A stretch of DNA of 45,760 nt from JBNKWA01 sp050299555 (GTDB taxonomy: Bacteria; Pseudomonadota; Alphaproteobacteria; Rhodobacterales; Rhodobacteraceae), in NCBI GenBank assembly GCA_050299555.1, contig JBNKWA010000054.1:1-45760 (forward strand), written 5' to 3'. Below, in pieces: positions 1-8,213 of this stretch; position 1 is the stretch's first letter; each line of letters begins with the position of its first letter. The position numbers and the translations under genes were made by a program. The notes below the pieces were generated by a model. That model was not told the DNA's origin, searched no databases, and saw only the letters and a list, made by a program, of their open reading frames with translations.

Positions 1-1251
1 ACCGCGCTGGACGGCTACCCGCTGGCCCGTCAGGGCCGCGCCGCCTATGCCATGGGACTGGCCACGGCCGGGTCGGCGCTGGGGACGCTGGTGGGCATCC
101 TGCTTCTGGTTCTGATCGCACCGCCCCTGGCCGAGGTCGCGCTCGACTTCGGGTCGTTCGAGTTCTTCTGGCTGGCGGTCTTCGGCATTGTCATATCGGG
201 GCAGCTCACCGGCGGGATGTCGCCGCTCAAGGGCTATATCGCCGGGATCCTGGGATTGCTGGTGGCGATGGTCGGCTCGGACGGGATCCACGCCCATATC
301 CGCTTCACCTTCGGCTTCGACCAGCTGAATGGCGGCATCGGGCTGATCCCCGCCATGGTCGGGGCCTTCGGCTTTGCCGAAGTGCTGACGGTGATGTGGC
401 GCCGGAAGGCGGTACTGGTGGACGTGGTGACCGGCCCGGATCGGGCCATTCCGCGCCTTGTCGACCTCTGGCGCTACCGGTTCACGGTCATCCGGTCCGG
501 CATCATCGGCACGCTGATCGGGATCATTCCGGGCGTCGGCGAGGATATCGGGGCCTGGGCCTCGTACGCCGTCGCCAAGCGGACCAGCCGCGAGCGGGCC
601 GATTTCGGCAAGGGCTCGATGGAGGGCCTGACCGCGGCGGAGACCGGCAACAGCGCGGTCGTCCCCGGGGCACTGATCCCGGCCCTGACGCTGGCGGTGC
701 CAGGTTCGGCGCCGGCGGCAGTGCTGATTGCGGCCCTGTTCATCCACGGCATCCGCCCGGGGCCGATGATCATGTTCGAGGCGCCCGAATTCGTCTATCT
801 GGTCGCCGCGATGCTGCTTTATGCGACCATTGCCATCGCCGTTTACGGCCTGACCCTGACCCGGGTCTTCATGCTTGTCCTGAAGGTCCCGCGCGAATGG
901 CTGATGCCGGTGATCTTCGTGCTGTGCGTCATCGGACCCTACGCGCTGACCCAGCGGTTGTTCGAGATCTGGGTGATGGTCGGCTTTGGCCTGGTTGGCT
1001 TCCTGCTGCGGCAGATGAACTATCCGATGGCGCCGCTGGTCCTGGGGATCATCCTCGGCGATCTTCTGGACAAGAGCCTGCGCCGGGGCCTGACCCTGTC
1101 CGACGGCTCGCTGGAGCCGTTCCTTGCCCGGCCGATTTCGGCGATGCTGGCGGCCATCGTCGTGCTCAGCATCCTCGCCGGATTGCCGCCGGTGCGCCGG
1201 TTCGGGGCGCGGCTGATGAATGCCAGGTCGGGGCCGGAGGCGGGCGGATGA
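1..1251 (+). CDS. TctA-family tripartite tricarboxylate transporter large permease (5' truncated)
   Basis: The reading frame is open from base 1, and the first codons read TALDGYPLARQGRAAYAMGL. This matches the conserved N-terminal region of TctA-type permeases, so the true start lies upstream of the window. The visible part (416 residues) is a string of hydrophobic helices with a conserved GIIPGVGEDIGAWASYAVAK segment and a later ETGNSAVVPGALIPALTLAVPG segment, both typical of the family. Such permeases form the large membrane subunit of TctABC systems, which import carboxylates with a periplasmic binding protein. The other two subunits are presumably just outside the window. The stop codon overlaps the start of the TetR gene (ATGA), so the transporter is probably co-transcribed with the downstream catabolic genes. 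The substrate cannot be told from sequence. Confidence 0.9.
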   Translation, partial: TALDGYPLARQGRAAYAMGLATAGSALGTLVGILLLVLIAPPLAEVALDFGSFEFFWLAVFGIVISGQLTGGMSPLKGYIAGILGLLVAMVGSDGIHAHIRFTFGFDQLNGGIGLIPAMVGAFGFAEVLTVMWRRKAVLVDVVTGPDRAIPRLVDLWRYRFTVIRSGIIGTLIGIIPGVGEDIGAWASYAVAKRTSRERADFGKGSMEGLTAAETGNSAVVPGALIPALTLAVPGSAPAAVLIAALFIHGIRPGPMIMFEAPEFVYLVAAMLLYATIAIAVYGLTLTRVFMLVLKVPREWLMPVIFVLCVIGPYALTQRLFEIWVMVGFGLVGFLLRQMNYPMAPLVLGIILGDLLDKSLRRGLTLSDGSLEPFLARPISAMLAAIVVLSILAGLPPVRRFGARLMNARSGPEAGG

Positions 1252-1949
1252 GCGGCGGGGCGGCCCGGGCACCGGCCAAGCGCGACGCGGGGGCATCTAA
1301 GCGGCGCATCCTCGCGGCGGCGCTGCAGGAGTTCTCGACCCATGGCCTGGCCGGCGCACGGATGGACGTGATCGCCGAGCGGGCGCGGGTGTCCAAGCCC
1401 ATGCTCTATGCCTATTTCGGCGACAAGAACGATCTCTACAAGGCGGCGCTGCGAGAGAGCTATGTGCAGATCCGCTCGGGCGAGCGGCGGCTGAATATCG
1501 ACGGCAAGACGCCGGAGGAGGCGATCCGCGAACTGGTGCGCTTCACCATGCGGCACTTCATCTCGAAGCCGTGGTTCATCTCGATGCTGAACACCGAGAA
1601 CATGCTTGGTGGCGAGTCGATCCGGCAGATCGCCGACATGGCCGAGATCCAGTCACCGCTGGTCGCGACCCTGACCGGGATCCTGAAGCGCGGCGCCAGG
1701 GAGGGGCGGTTCCGCGATGATGTCGACCCGGTGGAGTTCTATGTCACCATCGCCTCGCTTTGCTATTTCCCGGTTTCGAACCGCCATACGCTGAGCGCAG
1801 TTTTCGGCGTTTCCATCGACGATGAATGGCTGGCCGGCAGGTCGGACGAGGCTGCCGACATGCTGATCGGCTATCTGCACCAAAAGACCAGAGGCGCAGC
1901 CGCCAAGGAAGGCGCCGGGGGCATTCGAGAGGACAGGGAAAAACCATGA
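1248..1949 (+). CDS. TetR/AcrR-family transcriptional regulator
   Basis: This 233-residue protein has a basic N-terminal tail and then a TetR-type helix-turn-helix at about residues 18-65: KRRILAAALQEFSTHG, AGARMDVIAERARVSKPMLY and AYFGDKNDLYKAAL. The C-terminal part is an all-helical ligand domain without assignable specificity. The start is the ATG that overlaps the transporter stop as ATGA; an open frame extends upstream but only as a shadow of the transporter gene. The stop again overlaps the next start by ATGA. Because the regulator is embedded in the operon, it probably controls the operon itself and responds to a pathway intermediate, which is an inference. Confidence 0.9.
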   Translation: MSGGAARAPAKRDAGASKRRILAAALQEFSTHGLAGARMDVIAERARVSKPMLYAYFGDKNDLYKAALRESYVQIRSGERRLNIDGKTPEEAIRELVRFTMRHFISKPWFISMLNTENMLGGESIRQIADMAEIQSPLVATLTGILKRGAREGRFRDDVDPVEFYVTIASLCYFPVSNRHTLSAVFGVSIDDEWLAGRSDEAADMLIGYLHQKTRGAAAKEGAGGIREDREKP

Positions 1950-3097
1950 GACAGAACCGCATCGGCATCATCATGCACGGGGTGACCGGCCGGATGGGTA
2001 TGAACCAGCATCTGATCCGCTCGATCCTGGCGCTGCGCGACGAGGGCGGCCTGGCGCTGGCCGATGGCAGCCGGCTGGTGCCGGACCCGATCATCGTCGG
2101 CCGCAATGCCGACAAGGTCGAGGCGCTGGCGGCGCGGCTTGGCGTGGAGCGCTGGACGGCCGATCTCGATGCGGCACTGGCCAACCCCGACGACGCGATC
2201 TTCTTCGATGCCGCGTCTACCGCCCTGCGGCCGATGCTGCTGAAGAAGGCCATCGATGCCGGCAAGCACGTCTATTGCGAAAAGCCGGTGGCCGAGAAGC
2301 TGGAGGATGCGGTAGCCATCGCCCGCCATGCCAAGGCCGCCGGCGTCAAGCACGGCATCGTCCACGACAAGCTGGACCTGCCGGGCCTGGTGAAGCTGAA
2401 GCGGCTGCGCGACGCCGGGTTCTTCGGCCGCATCCTGTCGGTGAAGGGCGATTTCGGCTACTGGGTGTTCGAGGGCGACTGGATGCCCGCGCAGCGGCCG
2501 TCGTGGAACTATCGCAGCGCCGATGGCGGCGGCATCATCTCGGACATGCTGTGCCACTGGCGATACGTGCTCGACAATGTGGTCGCCCCGGTAAAGTCGG
2601 TGAGCTGCCTCGGCGCAACCCATATCCCCGAGCGCTGGGACGAGGCGGGCGAGCGCTATGACGCCGATGCCGACGATGCCGCCTATGCGATGTTCGAGCT
2701 GGAAGGCGGGATCGTCGCCCAGATCAATTCGAGCTGGTGCACGCGGGTGCGCCGCGACGACCTGGTCACCTTCCAGATCGACGGCACCCATGGCTCGGCG
2801 GTGGCGGGGCTGCACAAGTGCTTTTCCCAGCATCGGGTGAATACGCCGAAGCCAGTCTGGAACCCCGACCAGCCGCAGGCGCTGAACTTCTTCGACACCT
2901 GGGAGGAGGTGCCCGACAACGCCGCCCTCGACAACGGCTTCAAGGTGCAGTGGGAGGCGTTCCTGCGCCATGTGGCCGAAGACGGCCCGTGGAAATACAC
3001 CCTGGCCGAGGGCGCCAAGGGCGTGCAACTGGCCGAGGCCGGATACCGGAGCTGGCGCGAGCGCCGCTGGGTCGATCTGGAGGATCTGGGGCTATGA
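1946..3097 (+). CDS. Gfo/Idh/MocA-family NAD(P)-dependent oxidoreductase
   Basis: The protein has 383 residues. The N-terminal Rossmann fold starts at once with IGIIMHGVTGRMG, and the family hallmark EKPVAEKL (conserved EKP lysine) is near residue 113. The second half holds the alpha/beta dimerisation and substrate domain, including SADGGGIISDMLCHWRYVL. Members oxidise or reduce hydroxyl groups of sugars, inositols and related polyols in the cytoplasm. The ATG chosen overlaps the TetR stop (ATGA) and lies downstream of a GGACAGGGAA purine stretch. The gene sits between TetR and a DUF993 gene with no spacer, so it is the likely dehydrogenase step of the operon. The substrate is not predictable here. 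Confidence 0.9.
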   Translation: MRQNRIGIIMHGVTGRMGMNQHLIRSILALRDEGGLALADGSRLVPDPIIVGRNADKVEALAARLGVERWTADLDAALANPDDAIFFDAASTALRPMLLKKAIDAGKHVYCEKPVAEKLEDAVAIARHAKAAGVKHGIVHDKLDLPGLVKLKRLRDAGFFGRILSVKGDFGYWVFEGDWMPAQRPSWNYRSADGGGIISDMLCHWRYVLDNVVAPVKSVSCLGATHIPERWDEAGERYDADADDAAYAMFELEGGIVAQINSSWCTRVRRDDLVTFQIDGTHGSAVAGLHKCFSQHRVNTPKPVWNPDQPQALNFFDTWEEVPDNAALDNGFKVQWEAFLRHVAEDGPWKYTLAEGAKGVQLAEAGYRSWRERRWVDLEDLGL

Positions 3098-4236
3098 GCG
3101 GGACGGTGCTGAACCTGCCGGGCGGGGCGGTCACGCTCAGGGACGGCCCGGCGCCCGTTGCCTCGGACGGCTGGAACCGCACCGCCTTTGCCGCGGCGCA
3201 TGTCGTCGCCGATCCGCTGGCCGATGCCGACCCGTGGCTCGACTGCGCCATCGACTGGGACCGCACGCTGGCCTTTCGCGAGCATCTGTGGTCGCTGGGC
3301 TTCGGCGTGGCCGAGGCGATGGACACCGCGCAGCGGGGCATGGGGCTAGACTGGCCGACCTCGCTGGAGCTGATTCGGCGCGGCGTCGCCGCGGCCCGTG
3401 CCGGCGGCCACCTGATCGCCAGCGGGGCAGGGACTGACCACATCCAGCCGGGCGCCGGCCTCGACGCGGTCATCGCCGCCTATGAGGAACAATGCGAGGC
3501 GGTCGAGGCGACGGGCAGTCAGGTGATCCTCATGGCCTCGCGGGCGCTGGTGAAGGCCGCCAGGGGGCCGGAGGACTATGCGGCGGTCTATGCGCGCATC
3601 CTCGGCGGGTTGCAGCGCCCGGCGATCCTGCACTGGCTGGGCGAGATGTTCGATCCGGCGCTGGACGGCTACTGGGGCTCGGCCGACCACTGGGAGGCGA
3701 TGGACACCTGCCTTGAGGTCATCGCCGAGAACGCTGAAAAGGTTGACGGAATCAAGATATCTCTTCTGTCGGCAGAGAAGGAGATCGCCATGCGCCGGCG
3801 CTTGCCGGAAGGCGTGCGCATGTATACCGGCGACGATTTCAACTATCCCGACCTGATCGCTGGCGACGAGCAGGGCTTCTCGCACGCGCTGCTGGGTATC
3901 TTCGACCCCATCGCCGGGGCGGCGGCGCGGGCGCTGTCGGCGCTGGGCCGCGGGGACATGAACCGCTATGGCGATGCCTTTGGCCCCACGGTGCCGTTGT
4001 CGCGGCATATCTTCCGGGCGCCGACACGGTTCTACAAGACCGGCGTCGTCTTCATGGCCTATCTCAACGGCCATCAGGACCATTTCACCATGGTCGGCGG
4101 GCAGGAAAGCACACGTTCGACCCGGCATCTGGCCGAGATCGTGCGGCTGGCCAACGACGCCGGGCTGTTCCCGGATGCGGAACTGACGGCGGCGCGGGCG
4201 CGGCCGGTCTTCGCGGCGCGGGGCGTCGATGTCTGA
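3094..4236 (+). CDS. DUF993-family protein (dihydrodipicolinate-synthase-like TIM barrel)
   Basis: This 380-residue protein resembles the DUF993 family, which is commonly annotated as dihydrodipicolinate synthase family. Visible features fit an aldolase-type TIM barrel: ILHWLGEMFDPALDGYWGS, then DGIKISLLSAEKEIAMRRRL with a lysine in KISL at the position expected for a Schiff-base lysine, then MYTGDDFNYPDLI. The start overlaps the oxidoreductase stop (ATGA), and the end overlaps the next gene by 8 bases. Its place between a dehydrogenase and an isomerase-like barrel suggests a carbon-carbon cleavage step in sugar acid or polyol breakdown. That role is inferred from context only. Confidence 0.8.
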   Translation: MSGTVLNLPGGAVTLRDGPAPVASDGWNRTAFAAAHVVADPLADADPWLDCAIDWDRTLAFREHLWSLGFGVAEAMDTAQRGMGLDWPTSLELIRRGVAAARAGGHLIASGAGTDHIQPGAGLDAVIAAYEEQCEAVEATGSQVILMASRALVKAARGPEDYAAVYARILGGLQRPAILHWLGEMFDPALDGYWGSADHWEAMDTCLEVIAENAEKVDGIKISLLSAEKEIAMRRRLPEGVRMYTGDDFNYPDLIAGDEQGFSHALLGIFDPIAGAAARALSALGRGDMNRYGDAFGPTVPLSRHIFRAPTRFYKTGVVFMAYLNGHQDHFTMVGGQESTRSTRHLAEIVRLANDAGLFPDAELTAARARPVFAARGVDV

Positions 4237-5059
4237 GCCGGCCGTGAATGCAGCGCGGCTGTCGCTGAACACCGCCACGGTCAGTCGGCAATGGACACTG
4301 GCCGAGTGCATCGAGGGCTGTGCCCGGCATGGGCTGGGCGGCATCTCGCCCTGGCGGGACAAGCTGCACGAGATGGGCACCGCCGCCGCCGCACGGGCGA
4401 TCCGGGACGCCGGCCTTGCCGTCTCGGGCCTTTGCCGCGGCGGCTGGTTCACCGCGGAAGGAACGCTGACGCAAGGCGTGCTGGACGACAACCGGCGGGC
4501 GGTGGACGAGGCGGCGGATCTCGGCGCCGCCTGCCTTGTCATGGTGGTGGGCGGGCTGCCGAAGGGCTCACGGGATCTAGGCGGCGCGCGGGCGCTGGTC
4601 GAGGACGGGCTGGCGCGGACGCTGGAGTATGCGCGCGGCCTGGGCATGCCGGTGGCGATCGAGCCCCTGCATCCCATGTACGCGGGTGACCGCGCCTGCG
4701 TGAACACACTGGCTCAGGCGCTCGACATCTGCGACAGGCTGGGCCCCGGCATCGGCGTGGCGCTGGACGTCTACCATGTCTGGTGGGACCCGGCGCTGGC
4801 GGCCGGGATCGAAAGGGCTGGACGCGACCGGCTTTTGGCCTTCCATGTCTGCGACTGGCTGGTGCCGACCCGCGATCTGCTGACCGACCGCGGCATGATG
4901 GGCGACGGGGTGATCGACATCGCCGGCATCCGCGCGATGGTCGAGGCCGAGGGGTTCGACGGGCTGGTCGAGGTGGAGATCTTCTCGCACCGCGAATGGT
5001 GGCAGCGTGACCCCGACGAGGTTCTGGCGACGATGATCGACAGGGCTGCCGTGGTCTGA
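4229..5059 (+). CDS. Sugar phosphate isomerase/epimerase family protein (xylose isomerase-like TIM barrel)
   Basis: The protein has 276 residues and the AP-endonuclease-2/xylose isomerase-like fold. Potential metal ligands appear in the usual order: Glu in AIEPLHPMYAGDR, Asp and His in ALDVYHVWWDP, His and Asp in FHVCDWLVP, and Glu in VEVEIFSHREWW. These enzymes bind a divalent metal and isomerise, epimerise or dehydrate sugars and keto-sugars. The ATG lies inside the end of the DUF993 gene (8-base overlap), which implies translational coupling. It is the last gene of the operon and converges on the MarR gene 15 bases away, with no evident hairpin terminator between them. Confidence 0.87.
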   Translation: MSEPAVNAARLSLNTATVSRQWTLAECIEGCARHGLGGISPWRDKLHEMGTAAAARAIRDAGLAVSGLCRGGWFTAEGTLTQGVLDDNRRAVDEAADLGAACLVMVVGGLPKGSRDLGGARALVEDGLARTLEYARGLGMPVAIEPLHPMYAGDRACVNTLAQALDICDRLGPGIGVALDVYHVWWDPALAAGIERAGRDRLLAFHVCDWLVPTRDLLTDRGMMGDGVIDIAGIRAMVEAEGFDGLVEVEIFSHREWWQRDPDEVLATMIDRAAVV

Positions 5060-5074
5060 CGCTTGCCTGTGGGG

Positions 5075-5560
5075 TCAGTTTGCCGTTGCGCCCGGCTCGG
5101 CGATGTACAGCGACTTGCGCAGCAGGCGAGCCAGGTCGGCGCGCTCGTCGGCGGTCAGCCCGTCGGGCCTTTTGCTGTCGTGGTTCAACAGCTGCGCCCC
5201 CTTCTGGCGCGTATAGGCCATGCCCTTTTCGGTGAGGTAGAGCTGCACCACGCGCTTGTCGCGCTCGGGTTGGCGCCTTTTCACGATGCCTTGCGCCTCG
5301 TGTGCCTTGATCAGCTTGGTCAGGTAGGCGAGCTTGACGTGCAGCACCCGCGCGACCGTGCCGTGGCGAATACCGGGATTGGCGCCGATCACCAACAGGA
5401 CCGACATCGCGGCCGGCCGGATGCTGGCATCGCCGAGGCCGTCCTGGATATGCTCGTAGACGCAAGAGTGCAGGATCGAGACCAGGAACCCGACCGAGTG
5501 CTCGAGCCCGCCGAATTCGATCCCGGCGGTGTCGGCTTCCTCTTCATCTGACTGCTTCAT
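5075..5560 (-). CDS. MarR-family transcriptional regulator
   Basis: This 161-residue protein has a MarR-type winged helix. The pattern RPAAMSVLLVIGANPGIRHGTVARVLHVKLAYLTKLIKAHE gives the HTH, and the wing follows with GIVKRRQPERDKRVVQLYLTEKG. The start ATG has a GGGGAGAG Shine-Dalgarno sequence 6-8 bases upstream. MarR proteins of this type near acyl-CoA ligases usually sense an aryl-CoA thioester and repress aromatic acid genes. The same strand carries a thiolase remnant and a feruloyl-CoA-synthase-like gene about 0.4 and 0.7 kb upstream. A motif shared by both upstream regions (5619-5632 and 8200-8213) is a candidate operator. Confidence 0.9.
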   Translation of the reverse strand: MKQSDEEEADTAGIEFGGLEHSVGFLVSILHSCVYEHIQDGLGDASIRPAAMSVLLVIGANPGIRHGTVARVLHVKLAYLTKLIKAHEAQGIVKRRQPERDKRVVQLYLTEKGMAYTRQKGAQLLNHDSKRPDGLTADERADLARLLRKSLYIAEPGATAN

Positions 5561-5618
5561 TGCATCTCTCCCCGGCCCCGCAACCGGCGTCCCTTGAAGA
5601 CTAGGCCGGTGGCATTTG

Positions 5619-5632
5619 GTTTACAAGGAAAG
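5619..5632 (+). promoter_or_regulatory. Candidate MarR operator upstream of the marR gene
   Basis: GTTTACAAGGAAAG lies 59-72 bases upstream of the marR start. It matches 12 of 14 positions of GTTCACAAAGAAAG found upstream of the acyl-CoA ligase gene (8200-8213, minus strand). The surrounding bases are unusually A-rich for this genome, which fits a promoter region. The motif is not a clean palindrome, so its identity as a MarR site is inferred from sharing and position. Confidence 0.4.
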
Positions 5633-5754
5633 AAAAACCGCCCGGAAGATGCAGGATCGATGACGGTGCAATAGTCGGCTCGAACCCACGCCAGAGCCCT
5701 GATTGCCGAAATTCGGCGGCTTGGCGGGCAACAACAAGACCAGGTGGGAATTGC

Positions 5755-5901
5755 ATGTGCTCAGTTCTGAAATACGTGGTGTCCGGGGGTTTGCCGCACT
5801 TGCGGCAACTGACTGGGAAGGCCACCACCGACGAAACCGGCCCCGATGTTGACAACATCGCCGCCCGGCTTGAGGGCGAGGTCTGGTCCCACGGGATCTG
5901 A
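5755..5901 (+). CDS. Small hypothetical ORF (48 aa) followed by a hairpin terminator
   Basis: An open frame begins MCSVLKYVVSGGLPHLRQLT and ends EGEVWSHGI. It has a weak CAGGTGGGAA ribosome-binding stretch upstream and a strong hairpin right after its stop (5920-5945), so a plus-strand transcript is plausible. Two perfect inverted repeats lie inside it: TTGCCGCA-CT-TGCGGCAA (5789-5806) and CGATGTTG-A-CAACATCG (5844-5860). The frame may therefore be a structured RNA or regulatory segment rather than a protein. I do not recognise the peptide. Otherwise the 5561-5971 gap holds only the candidate MarR site. Confidence 0.3.
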   Translation: MCSVLKYVVSGGLPHLRQLTGKATTDETGPDVDNIAARLEGEVWSHGI

Positions 5902-5919
5902 AAGCCGCAAGAATTCAAA

Positions 5920-5945
5920 GGGCGGCCACATCGGGCCGCCCCTTG
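5920..5945 (+). terminator. Rho-independent-type hairpin
   Basis: The arms GGGCGGCC and GGCCGCCC form an 8-bp perfect stem around a 6-base loop, preceded by AATTCAAA and followed by a short T-containing tail (TTGTT). This is the clearest simple terminator in the window. It would end a transcript coming from 5755-5901, and it could also act on the opposite strand downstream of the thiolase remnant. Confidence 0.55.
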
Positions 5946-5971
5946 TTCTGTGCGCCACCCGAGGTGGGGGA

Positions 5972-6295
5972 TCAGGTCGGACGCACAAGGACGGCCATTG
6001 CGGGGTCACCCGCAGCACGGCCCTGGAACAGGCCGTAGCCGCCGCCCGTGATTTCGAGCGCTTCGCTCCTCTCGATGTCTGAGGCCGGTCGGTGCCTGCG
6101 GGTGCCCCAGATCAGCGACGAGCTGGAATTGACCACGCGCCGCCAGTCGAAGCCCTCGGGCGGCAGGTTCCGCTCGGCCAGGGCGGCCCGGGTGACATCG
6201 GCGGCGAGGCGGATCGCGTGCAAATGCCAAAGCGCCCCCTGCCAGCGGGCGAAGGGCGTCGACCAGTAGGCGCCGTGGGGGATGAAGGCCCGCAT
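5972..6295 (-). pseudogene. Thiolase (acetyl-CoA acetyltransferase family) remnant with a large internal deletion
   Basis: The 107-residue frame starts MRAFIPHGAYWSTPFARWQG, which is the N-terminus of a group of roughly 400-residue thiolase-family proteins. It ends GGGYGLFQGRAAGDPAMAVL, resembling the C-terminal strand of the same group, where GLFxGCAAGD carries a conserved cysteine. Here that cysteine is replaced by arginine. The roughly 300 residues between the two ends, including the nucleophilic cysteine loop, are missing and replaced by about 50 unrecognisable residues. The gene follows the acyl-CoA ligase by 7 bases and was probably its operon partner for side-chain thiolysis. The family assignment rests on motif memory and needs a database search. 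Confidence 0.6.
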
Positions 6296-6302
6296 TGTCC
6301 GG

Positions 6303-8165
6303 TCAGACCAGCGCGATGAAGGCAGTTGCGTCGTCGCCGTAAAGCGCCGCGACCTCGTCGGTGCGGTTGGCCAGCACCTGGCGCTGGTTCAGATAGGCCT
6401 TGTCGGTGATCTCTCCCCGGTCCGGGCTGGCCGGGGTCATGAGGAAACGCGCCCGCGTTGCATAGCGCGACGAGCCGCCGCCGGTCTCTTTCAGTTTCGC
6501 AAGCCCCGCCTGCACATGGTTTCGGATCGCCGGATGCGCCAACACCTCGGAGAGTCGCGCGTCCTCGCCCAGGCCGCTGAGTGCTCGGCAGGCCTTTTCG
6601 TTGGGAAAGACGAGGAACCCCACTGCGTCGCGGTCGTGGCCGGTAACCACGATGTCCTGCGCGACGGGGGCCAGCGCGTCGATGCCGGCGATGCGGATGG
6701 CGCCGACGCTGACCCAGGTGCCGGTGTCGAGCTTGAAGTCCTCGCTGACCCGCCCGTCGAAGAGAAGGCCCTTCTCGGGCGCGTCGGGGTCGGCGAGGCG
6801 CACCGCGTCGCCCATGATGTAGAAGCCGTCCGCGTCGAAGGCGGCGGCGGTCATCTCGGGGTTACGGAAATAGCCCGGTGTGACGTTCGGCCCCTTGACC
6901 CGTATCTCCAGCTTTTCGCCGTTCGGCGTCAGCTTCAGCGAGGTGCCGGGGGCAGGAACGCCGATATTGCCGGTCGCCGGCGCCTGATAATGGCAGAGTG
7001 TCGCCAGGGGCGCGGTCTCGGTGGAACCCCAGGCCGAGACGATGGGCATGACCCGGCCGATCTCGCGTCTCGACATGGCGATCAGCCGGTCCCAGACCGT
7101 GCTGGGCAGGGCGGCGCCGGCATTCATCGCCAGCGTCATGCCGAAGAAGGCGGCCCGAAGCTCGGCGTCCTCCTCCATGGCCTGCGAGATCATGTCGTAG
7201 CCATGGGGCACGTTGAAGGCGAGGTTGGGCCGTATCTCCTTGATGTTGCGGATGGTCAGGCCGATCAGGCCCGGCGCCGGCTTGCCGTTGTCGATATACT
7301 GGGTGCCGCCGTTGGAGAGCGCGAGGAACGAGGTGTAGTTGGCGCCGAAGGTATGGCTCCAGGGCAGCCAGTCGACCAGCACCGGCGGCTGTGCGGTGAC
7401 GAAGGGCCAGAGGGTCCGGATGGCAGCTTGGTTGGAGGTCAGCATCCGGTGAGTGTTGATCACTGCCTTGGGCTTGCCGGTGGAGCCGGAAGTGAACAGG
7501 AGCCGCGCCACGGTGTCGGGGGTCAGCGCGGCGAAGGCTTCGCGTGCCCGTCCGGCCAATTCGGGCCTTGCCAACTCGGCAAGGTTTGATAGCGGGGCTG
7601 CGGTCTGGGCGCCCGGTCGGCTGGTGACGATCTTCGCGCGGTGTAGCCCTTCGAGCGCGTTCAGTGCCGGGCCGAACGGCCCCGGATCGGCGATGTAGAT
7701 CAGCGACGGATCGAGCAGCTCGACCATCGACTTCAGTTTGGCGTGGTCGGAGGACAGCAGCGAATAGGCTGGCGAGATGGCGACGCTCGGGACGCCGACA
7801 TGCATCGCCGCCAGCGACAGGATCGCGTGGTCGATGCCGTTGCCCGACAGGATCGCCACCGGCCGCTCGGGCGAGGCGCCAATCACCAGAAGCCCACCGG
7901 CGAGCGCTTCGACGCGCTCCAGGGATTGTGCATAGCTTAGGGTCAGCCAACCGTCATCGGCCGCATTGCGCTCGGCAAGGTAGGTCTGATCCGGCCGTTC
8001 GGCGGCCCATTTGACCAGCCAGTCGCCGATGGCCCGCTCGGCCTCGGGAAGGTCATGGCCCGAACTCAGGATGACATCGCCGTTCGGCATTTCGGCGCGG
8101 ATTACATGCGGCTTGGCAAAGACCGGTGGGCCGTCGCGACCTTGCGCTGCGCCGTTGTCCTTCAT
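6303..8165 (-). CDS. AMP-binding acyl-CoA ligase, feruloyl-CoA synthase-like
   Basis: This 620-residue ANL-family enzyme has the adenylate-forming P-loop ARLLFTSGSTGKPKAVINTH near residue 215, an A5-like VSAWGSTETAP segment and the hinge motif GLLFDGRVSEDFKLDTGTWV. The length and the KLDTGTWVSVG segment fit feruloyl-CoA synthases, which activate hydroxycinnamates such as ferulate to CoA esters in the cytoplasm. The start chosen has GGAGGATGCC directly upstream; an upstream in-frame ATG at 8267 would place the Shine-Dalgarno inside the gene. A thiolase remnant follows immediately, so the downstream step may be lost. A candidate MarR site lies at 8200-8213. Other aryl or alkyl acids are possible substrates. 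Confidence 0.85.
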   Translation of the reverse strand: MKDNGAAQGRDGPPVFAKPHVIRAEMPNGDVILSSGHDLPEAERAIGDWLVKWAAERPDQTYLAERNAADDGWLTLSYAQSLERVEALAGGLLVIGASPERPVAILSGNGIDHAILSLAAMHVGVPSVAISPAYSLLSSDHAKLKSMVELLDPSLIYIADPGPFGPALNALEGLHRAKIVTSRPGAQTAAPLSNLAELARPELAGRAREAFAALTPDTVARLLFTSGSTGKPKAVINTHRMLTSNQAAIRTLWPFVTAQPPVLVDWLPWSHTFGANYTSFLALSNGGTQYIDNGKPAPGLIGLTIRNIKEIRPNLAFNVPHGYDMISQAMEEDAELRAAFFGMTLAMNAGAALPSTVWDRLIAMSRREIGRVMPIVSAWGSTETAPLATLCHYQAPATGNIGVPAPGTSLKLTPNGEKLEIRVKGPNVTPGYFRNPEMTAAAFDADGFYIMGDAVRLADPDAPEKGLLFDGRVSEDFKLDTGTWVSVGAIRIAGIDALAPVAQDIVVTGHDRDAVGFLVFPNEKACRALSGLGEDARLSEVLAHPAIRNHVQAGLAKLKETGGGSSRYATRARFLMTPASPDRGEITDKAYLNQRQVLANRTDEVAALYGDDATAFIALV

Positions 8166-8199
8166 GGCATCCTCCGGCCGCCGGACGATCTCCGAACTA

Positions 8200-8213
8200 C
8201 TTTCTTTGTGAAC
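8200..8213 (-). promoter_or_regulatory. Candidate MarR operator upstream of the acyl-CoA ligase
   Basis: On the minus strand the sequence reads GTTCACAAAGAAAG, 35-48 bases upstream of the ligase start. It matches the motif at 5619-5632 at 12 of 14 positions. A second copy of TAGTTC lies just downstream of the first, giving a TAGTTC-N11-TAGTTC direct repeat across the region. The position fits repression of the ligase by the nearby MarR protein, which is inferred. Confidence 0.4.
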
